A program made the translations under genes and the position numbers. From NCBI GenBank assembly GCA_963693305.1, contig OY855906.1, forward strand, positions 3,529,001-3,593,000: a stretch of 64,000 nucleotides of DNA. Direction: 5' to 3'. This DNA is from Meandrina meandrites (lineage: Eukaryota > Cnidaria > Anthozoa > Scleractinia > Meandrinidae). Shown piece by piece: positions 59,901 to 64,000 of the stretch. The notes under the pieces were generated by a model. It was not told where the DNA came from, did no database searches, and worked only from the letters and a program-made list of their open reading frames with translations. Positions within the stretch are counted from its first letter, which is position 1, and each line of letters begins with the position of its first letter.

Positions 59901-62900
59901 AGTTGATTCATGTTATAACAGGTCAATGAAGTACTGATGAGGGAAAGAGGTCAATTTTTATTCGGATGTAATATGTAACATGGGAAAAGCATTGTAATAT
60001 GTATGAGTAAACATAATTTTCAAAAAAACTCTAGGTTATAATAAAGTGTACAACGACCTAAAAAATAACTTTTTGGTCCTGAAAATGCACCAGAATGCAC
60101 CTCAGAGCATGCAGATTTTCAATTTTTTTCTGGGGGAGGCCCCCCATACCCCCCCTGCAGGAGGGGGAAACCCCCTCCCGCACCCTCCCCATGGGCGGCG
60201 TCGCCGCCCAGCACCGCTAGCGCGGGACATTTCTGCTCCCACTATTTTCCAATTTCCTCCTGATACTTTTTTCCATTTTGAAAACCCTGTTGGTCACCCA
60301 AGGATAAAACTGAAAACCTTTCAGGTAAATCATATACAACAAGTATACCTTGATTTTGATCTTGGGACTTAGTGTTGTGAAAGGTTCTGCACAAAAATTG
60401 TGGAAACACGTGATCCACTTGCCATGTGGAGGACATTATCAAGTTCTTTACTTATCAATAGCTCTCTATATGTCTATATGACTCTGTGTTACTGACAGTA
60501 CTCTATCTACGACTAAGGTCATCAAACAGATTGCGGATGATTTTAGCCATTAGATCTGAGATGTGGTAAGGGACTTGTTTATCTCTGTAATTTTCCAGTA
60601 TTCGTTTTGTTTAGTCATAGCCATGGTGGGATGGAACTGCGCAACCTACCTGTCAGCTTCAAAGAAGAAAGATCTTTGATTGTGATCCAAGGCCTTACTC
60701 TTTATAATAAGGTACGTTGTCTTCCCAACTGTATTGTACATGTATGGTTTGAAAGTCCAATGGCTTGTGGTTGCTTATAGTCTCTGACAGACACCTCCTG
60801 CAAGCAAACACTTATGTAGTTATGGTCCCAGCCATCCCATCTCATATTAAAGTGGAGACCTTTCCTATAAGCAGACACTTGCTCTGGTCCCACATGTTTT
60901 CCTTATGGTAGGTTTGATTGCAGTATTATTACTCACTTACTATACCAGTTCTGCTATTTCACAACTACAGTATTCACTGATAACAACTAATCATTTTGAT
61001 ATTTTTCAGCAATGTCACAAGTTACTGGACAAAGCTCTTGCTGACTTCTTGGAGAACACACATCAAACGGCAGAAGGTAGCTCTTTTCAGAATTTCATAT
61101 CTACTATTTACATGAAGACAATTTGCTGATTTTTCCATTCATGCTACAAAGCATTTATTGAAGGTAAACAGTCCCTGTTAAATTGATCAATGCCGTTTTT
61201 GTGAAGCGGAAAGCCCTTGAATATGGATACACTTTTGACACATTCTAAAAGTTTTGCAAGATACGTTGAGCAGTCTTTAAATTTCATACTGTATCCTCAT
61301 GGCATATTTTCCACATCAAATAGTGTCAAAGGGTTGGTGGCTGCTAGATACCGAGCACCAGCCAAGGGTTAACCTATACAATTCAATCATCTTACCACCA
61401 ATGCACTGAAAATGAAACAGAAACAGTTAAAGATGAAGGCTTCTTTGAAAACTCCCAAGATTCGTATGTGAACTGAATTTGAAGTTGAAAGTTTTACTTA
61501 AAATCCTGTTGAATTGCCAGATTTGTTTTGGAAAACTTGGGGTCTATTTCAAACACTGAACAAAATACAGGGTAAGTGAATTAGCTGTGTCGGAATGTTC
61601 CAACTTAGGATATACTCTGTATCTTCCTATACCCTTTGCTCCTACATGGGGCATTGAAAATCTTCAAGTCTATGTTACTTATTACTATCTTTTGTAAAGC
61701 TTTGGTCATAATGTCACTGCATCTGGTGAATGCTATTTACTGTAATGCATGTGGTGAATGTGTTGCACATTTCAAATGAAGTGTGTCAATGGCATAATAG
61801 TCAACCTGCTAATCACTGCAGAGTGTTGCTGAGATTATGAGATTTATTACTAATTAGTTTTACAATGTTCCACCATTAGCTTGTGTTCAAAGACATCTTC
61901 AGGGTGTCACGGACCAACTGATTCATGAGGATGTGCCACAGTGGTACATTCTCTGGCTACAGGTCAGTGCCCCAGGAACAAACAATTAAATATATGAATA
62001 AATAAAAAAAATAAATACTGGTAAGAAGTTAGGTAGAAAGGTTGGTAGAAACCCTGTAGTGTGCAGTTTTAGTAAATCACAAACTATCTGCTCCAGTAAT
62101 CAGGGAAACTCATGGTTAACACTTTATGTTGGTAAAGCTTACCTGAGTTGATTTCACATACGTAAAAAATTGCATACCTGGTACATCTTGCCACCTATTT
62201 GCACACAGGAAATAGATAGGACTTTTCTGCTTATGAGCAGTCTTCATTTTATCTGGTCTCTAATTCTCGAAGTCAACAATTTTGCTTATCTTTCCTTTTA
62301 GGTTTTTAAAGGAGTGATAGTGCGTAGAACAGACACCGAAGAAGAGTCAGCCGAAATTCTGGGCAGATTCTATCAAACCTCAGCTGGTAATGTATATCTT
62401 CAAGTAACATCCTAAGCAGGGAATAAGTCCCAATGTGATTTTCTTTTTACCATTTAATAATAAATTCAAGTAGGCGGCTCATAATCATGATCGTTTTAGT
62501 GCCAGTCTTGTCTTAAAAGGATAGGAGTTATGTGAATATTATTATTAATATGAATATGAATAATTTTTATTGTTTTGTACATGTCAGGTGGTTTAGATGG
62601 TATTATTCCACATAATGAGGAAGGTGGCCCTAAAGCAGAAAGGTACTTAGGGAATCAACTGCCTTTCTTCGTAACTTTTAGTTCAAGCACTCTGATAATT
62701 ACAAATGCTTGCAATTCCCTGTAATGAGTTCTTTCCAAAAACCTCATATCAGCATACAACCAAGTCAATTATTATTGAAGACAAAAATCCAAGGTGAAAG
62801 CCATTGTTCCCCAATTTAACAACATTATCACTCTAATGTCTAAAATACTCTGATAACAGAGAAATGTTAGAGCTGTGTGTCTGGTAACCTAACAATGCTA

Positions 62901-64000
62901 AGAGGCAAACTTCAATGGTCTAACATCACATTTAACTATACTGAGCCACTGCACGTGTTGGCCCATCTGAAAACCAGCTTTTTCTAAAGGACTGTGCTGT
63001 GTTAATTGTTAGGCTGCCTGAGGATGATCTCATGTTTGCTAGTGATTCTCAAGAGGAAGATGCAATGATCCGTCAGGTTTGATTTGTTTTTTAACAAGGA
63101 ATGCATGCATCATTTGTCAACATTTCCTCCACATTCAGTAGTTGCAAATGTTTGTGTTTGCATATTTCAACGTGTGATTACGTAAATTTATTTTCTTTTC
63201 TTTGTAGGCTCTAAGAGCGTCACAGTATGAAGACAAACTGCCAGAGGTATATATCGTTTATGTAGCTTGATAGTTTACATTTTTTTTGTGTAGGACATTT
63301 GAACAAGACTGGATGTAATTATGTGGACCACAAAAACTACCCAACCAGTGAAATGACAAATTCCTCTATTTTATTTGTAGTAATCGTCTGCCAAGATTGT
63401 TGTCTATCTTCCCATTTTGTTTTTGTACTTCTTTGTTGCAATCTGTGTAAATGTCATCTTGCATTTCCATCTGCATACTCTGAAATAATATTGTTCTCAT
63501 TAATTCTAAGTTGTTTGTCTTTTTTCAATGGAGGATATTGTACACCCATCCTTGGTTAGACCACCAAGCAGCACCACAACAAAACCTGTTGAAGAGCTGA
63601 TATCTAGAAGTTCAGAGAATGGATTGCAGAAATATTCCTTGGATTCCATGAATGAAATGGAACAGCTGGAGCTTGCTATGCAACTCAGCAAAGCAGAAAA
63701 TGAAGGACGTGGAATTCATAGTGGGCACCGTTTAGGTCATGACAAACCCCTTGCAAAAACACCAGTTACATGTTCTGCAACGGAACAACGCAAAGTTAGC
63801 TCACACACTCCTGTTAGGCCAAGAACTAAGATGGAAGTGCGTAAATCAAGACATACAGCTGCTTGTGTTAACAAGACAAAAAGTGATGGCACAAATGATG
63901 AGCTTGAGAACGCCCTGAAACAAAGTTTGAAAGAGTTTGAAAACATGAAGCAAAAAACGGATGACAGAAGTAACATATCTGACACATTCAGTGACCTGGA
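41919..64000 (+). CDS. MUS81-like ERCC4 nuclease with ubiquitin-like, B-box and UIM modules (3'-partial)
   Basis: 25 exons in phase, about 992 codons: 41919-42032, 43501-43589, 44121-44327, 45275-45486, 47475-47544, 48527-48762, 49150-49193, 51614-51654, 51747-51844, 52612-52753, 53482-53598, 53960-54155, 54695-54787, 55067-55159, 57217-57337, 58038-58136, 58456-58504, 60615-60711, 61010-61076, 61880-61962, 62302-62386, 62588-62642, 63013-63076, 63208-63246, 63534-64000+. A ubiquitin-like fold (about 1-85) has FSVGQVKEEF and LADDRTVGFYNIQNDAILE, without a GG end. Then come an RG-rich tract (about 232-262), a B-box (CEDC...CADC...CDNC...H...H, about 266-306), a MUS81 winged helix (GYTPKAYRAPFAMLVAFHR to KYSLLEKGQALAARC, 319-445) and an ERCC4 nuclease (LLVDSEE, LPVGDFLWV, ELVLPMIVERKTWDDL, FYLVEG, LMTYSEF). 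Catalytic GDX(n)ERKX3D is intact. Three UIMs lie near 818, 880 and 962. Neither MUS81 helix-hairpin-helix domain is recognisable. A DNA-structure nuclease tied to ubiquitin signalling is inferred; canonical MUS81 or a paralogue are both possible. Confidence 0.8.
44380..44502. mobile_element. Foldback MITE, nuclease intron 3
   Basis: GGTTCAAATTTTATTTTCCT and its exact inverse AGGAAAATAAAATTTGAACC, extended outward by TGTGGTACAATTTTAT/ATAAAATTGAACCACA, bracket a loop of about 30 bp. Confidence 0.8.
44555..45150. repeat. Degenerate CACTTTTCATAAAGG repeat
   Basis: Variants of CACACTTTTCATAAAGGCA and GGACATAC recur more than fifteen times with irregular period (about 20-30 bp) in nuclease intron 3. 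A MITE copy at 44681-44859 interrupts the array, so the array is older than that insertion. Confidence 0.7.
44681..44859 (-). mobile_element. AACCCTCCAAGTT MITE, copy 4
   Basis: The inverted copy is complete, from CAACCCTCCAAGTTAAGATC to CTTGGAGGGTTG, and inserted in the CATAAAGG array. CCCTT occurs on both flanks and may be the target duplication. The interior has GTCGCCATGGCGTCTAAATT. Confidence 0.8.
45924..47168. mobile_element. 1.25-kb non-autonomous TIR element
   Basis: The ends CAGGGCTCAAAATAA and TTATTTTGAGCCCTG are exact inverses, with inner GGCCGGTCAA/TTGACCGGTC and TTTGACCGGTCAAAA words. Flanks AAAATAAT and ATAATAAT match at 7 of 8, as for an hAT 8-bp duplication. No transposase frame is seen. 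It lies in nuclease intron 4. Confidence 0.75.
48124..48413. mobile_element. CAGGGTT-ended MITE
   Basis: CAGGGTTCATAC on the left pairs with GTATAAACCCTG on the right. The interior repeats AAAGTCATGGAA-type words. It is about 290 bp, non-coding, in nuclease intron 5. Confidence 0.65.
49848..50068 (+). other. Possible alternative terminal exon of the nuclease gene
   Basis: After TTTTTTAG at 49847 the frame that continues phase 0 from exon 7 (ending 49193) stays open for 64 codons (LYFVVDEKTPTVENN..., then a basic GRERKRRHR stretch) to a stop at 50040-50042. AATAAA follows at 50063-50068. Used as a last exon it would give a ubiquitin-like/B-box protein without winged helix or nuclease. An internal GTTTGT could also act as a donor, but it does not keep phase with the normal acceptor of exon 8. 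Confidence 0.45.
50699..50734. repeat. (ATCG)n microsatellite
   Basis: About nine copies of ATCG with two changes (CAATCG, GATTGAT), in nuclease intron 7. It is self-complementary at every unit. Confidence 0.9.
51108..51235. repeat. Telomere-like CTAACCCTAA words
   Basis: Several (C)TAACCCTAA/TTAGGGTTAG words in both orientations within about 130 bp, separated by short non-repeat spacers. This is a decayed interstitial telomeric-type repeat in nuclease intron 7. Confidence 0.6.
52253..52296. repeat. G-rich (GGGGGT)n tract
   Basis: Several adjacent runs of four to six G separated by single T or A, in nuclease intron 9. A strong G-quadruplex candidate on the coding strand. A plain poly-G run also lies at about 50249-50263. 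Confidence 0.85.
52775..52950. mobile_element. MITE with CAGTCAACTCTCTC ends
   Basis: ACAGTCAACTCTCTCTAAG on the left is the near-inverse of ATTGAGAGAGAGTTGACTG on the right. Internal GATGGACACC and GGTGTCCATT extend the pairing. It is about 176 bp, in nuclease intron 10. Confidence 0.75.
53712..53809. mobile_element. Short MITE with ATCCAGTGGAT words
   Basis: AATGCTATCCACTG on the left and CCAGTGGATAGCATT on the right form inverted ends. TATCCAGTGGAT is itself palindromic and occurs three more times inside. It is about 98 bp, in nuclease intron 11. Confidence 0.7.
56108..56681. mobile_element. GCAGTGCTCCAAGC element
   Basis: Exact 16-bp inverted ends GGCAGTGCTCCAAGCT and AGCTTGGAGCACTGCC. 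Near each end lie several GTCGCCA/TGGCGAC words like those in the AACCCTCCAAGTT family. It is about 574 bp, non-coding, in nuclease intron 14. Confidence 0.75.
58358..58398. repeat. Perfect 17-bp-arm hairpin
   Basis: CATTTGCTATATCTCAT and its exact inverse ATGAGATATAGCAAATG flank the loop GGGCCTA, 80 bp upstream of exon 17 of the nuclease gene. Confidence 0.85.
58648..60289. mobile_element. 1.64-kb non-autonomous TIR element
   Basis: CAGGGTTTTCAAAA at the left and TTTTGAAAACCCTG at the right are exact inverses. TTGGTC directly abuts both ends as a 6-bp duplication. No transposase frame is seen. The right part is very rich in C and G (CCCCCTGCAGGAGGGGG). It fills most of nuclease intron 17. 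Confidence 0.8.

Overview
The window is animal nuclear DNA. It has long, many-exon genes with GT-AG introns, a low gene density, and introns and intergenic DNA full of short inverted-repeat elements, tRNA-derived SINEs and one LINE fragment. The proteins are clear metazoan orthologues, and the dispersed repeats resemble those of anthozoans. I infer a cnidarian, probably a stony coral; the species cannot be fixed from the sequence alone.

Six genes are supported, as three successive head-to-head pairs. (1) RPGR on the minus strand (its 3' end runs off the left edge) and OTC on the plus strand, with start codons 151 bp apart. (2) ZDHHC14 (minus) and TMEM242 (plus), 278 bp apart. (3) MPC2 (minus) and a very long MUS81-related nuclease gene (plus, running off the right edge), 402 bp apart. 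Every exon was read by hand from homology, reading phase and splice signals. Almost all junctions are GT-AG and keep phase.

The first two pairs are, from what I know of the human map, also neighbours in divergent orientation in human: RPGR/OTC on Xp11.4 and TMEM242/ZDHHC14 on 6q25.3. This looks like microsynteny kept since the cnidarian-bilaterian ancestor. Three of the genes act in mitochondria (OTC in ornithine/citrulline metabolism, MPC2 in pyruvate import, TMEM242 in ATP synthase assembly). RPGR is a ciliary protein and ZDHHC14 a protein palmitoyltransferase.

The most unusual item is the gene at 41919-64000. Its exons join in phase to give an N-terminal ubiquitin-like domain, an RGG-type basic tract, a B-box zinc finger, a MUS81-type winged helix, an ERCC4 nuclease domain with an intact GDX(n)ERKX3D motif, and a C-terminal region with three ubiquitin-interacting motifs. 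I know of no described MUS81-family protein with this layout. An in-frame alternative terminal exon with a stop and a poly(A) signal could give a short form without the nuclease. The promoter it shares with MPC2 carries a perfect 26-bp-arm palindrome and two E2F-like sites.

Intergenic stretches (20156-25939 and 35427-39026) hold UTRs, SINEs, foldback elements, a 5'-truncated LINE and homopolymer runs. I see no further gene in them.
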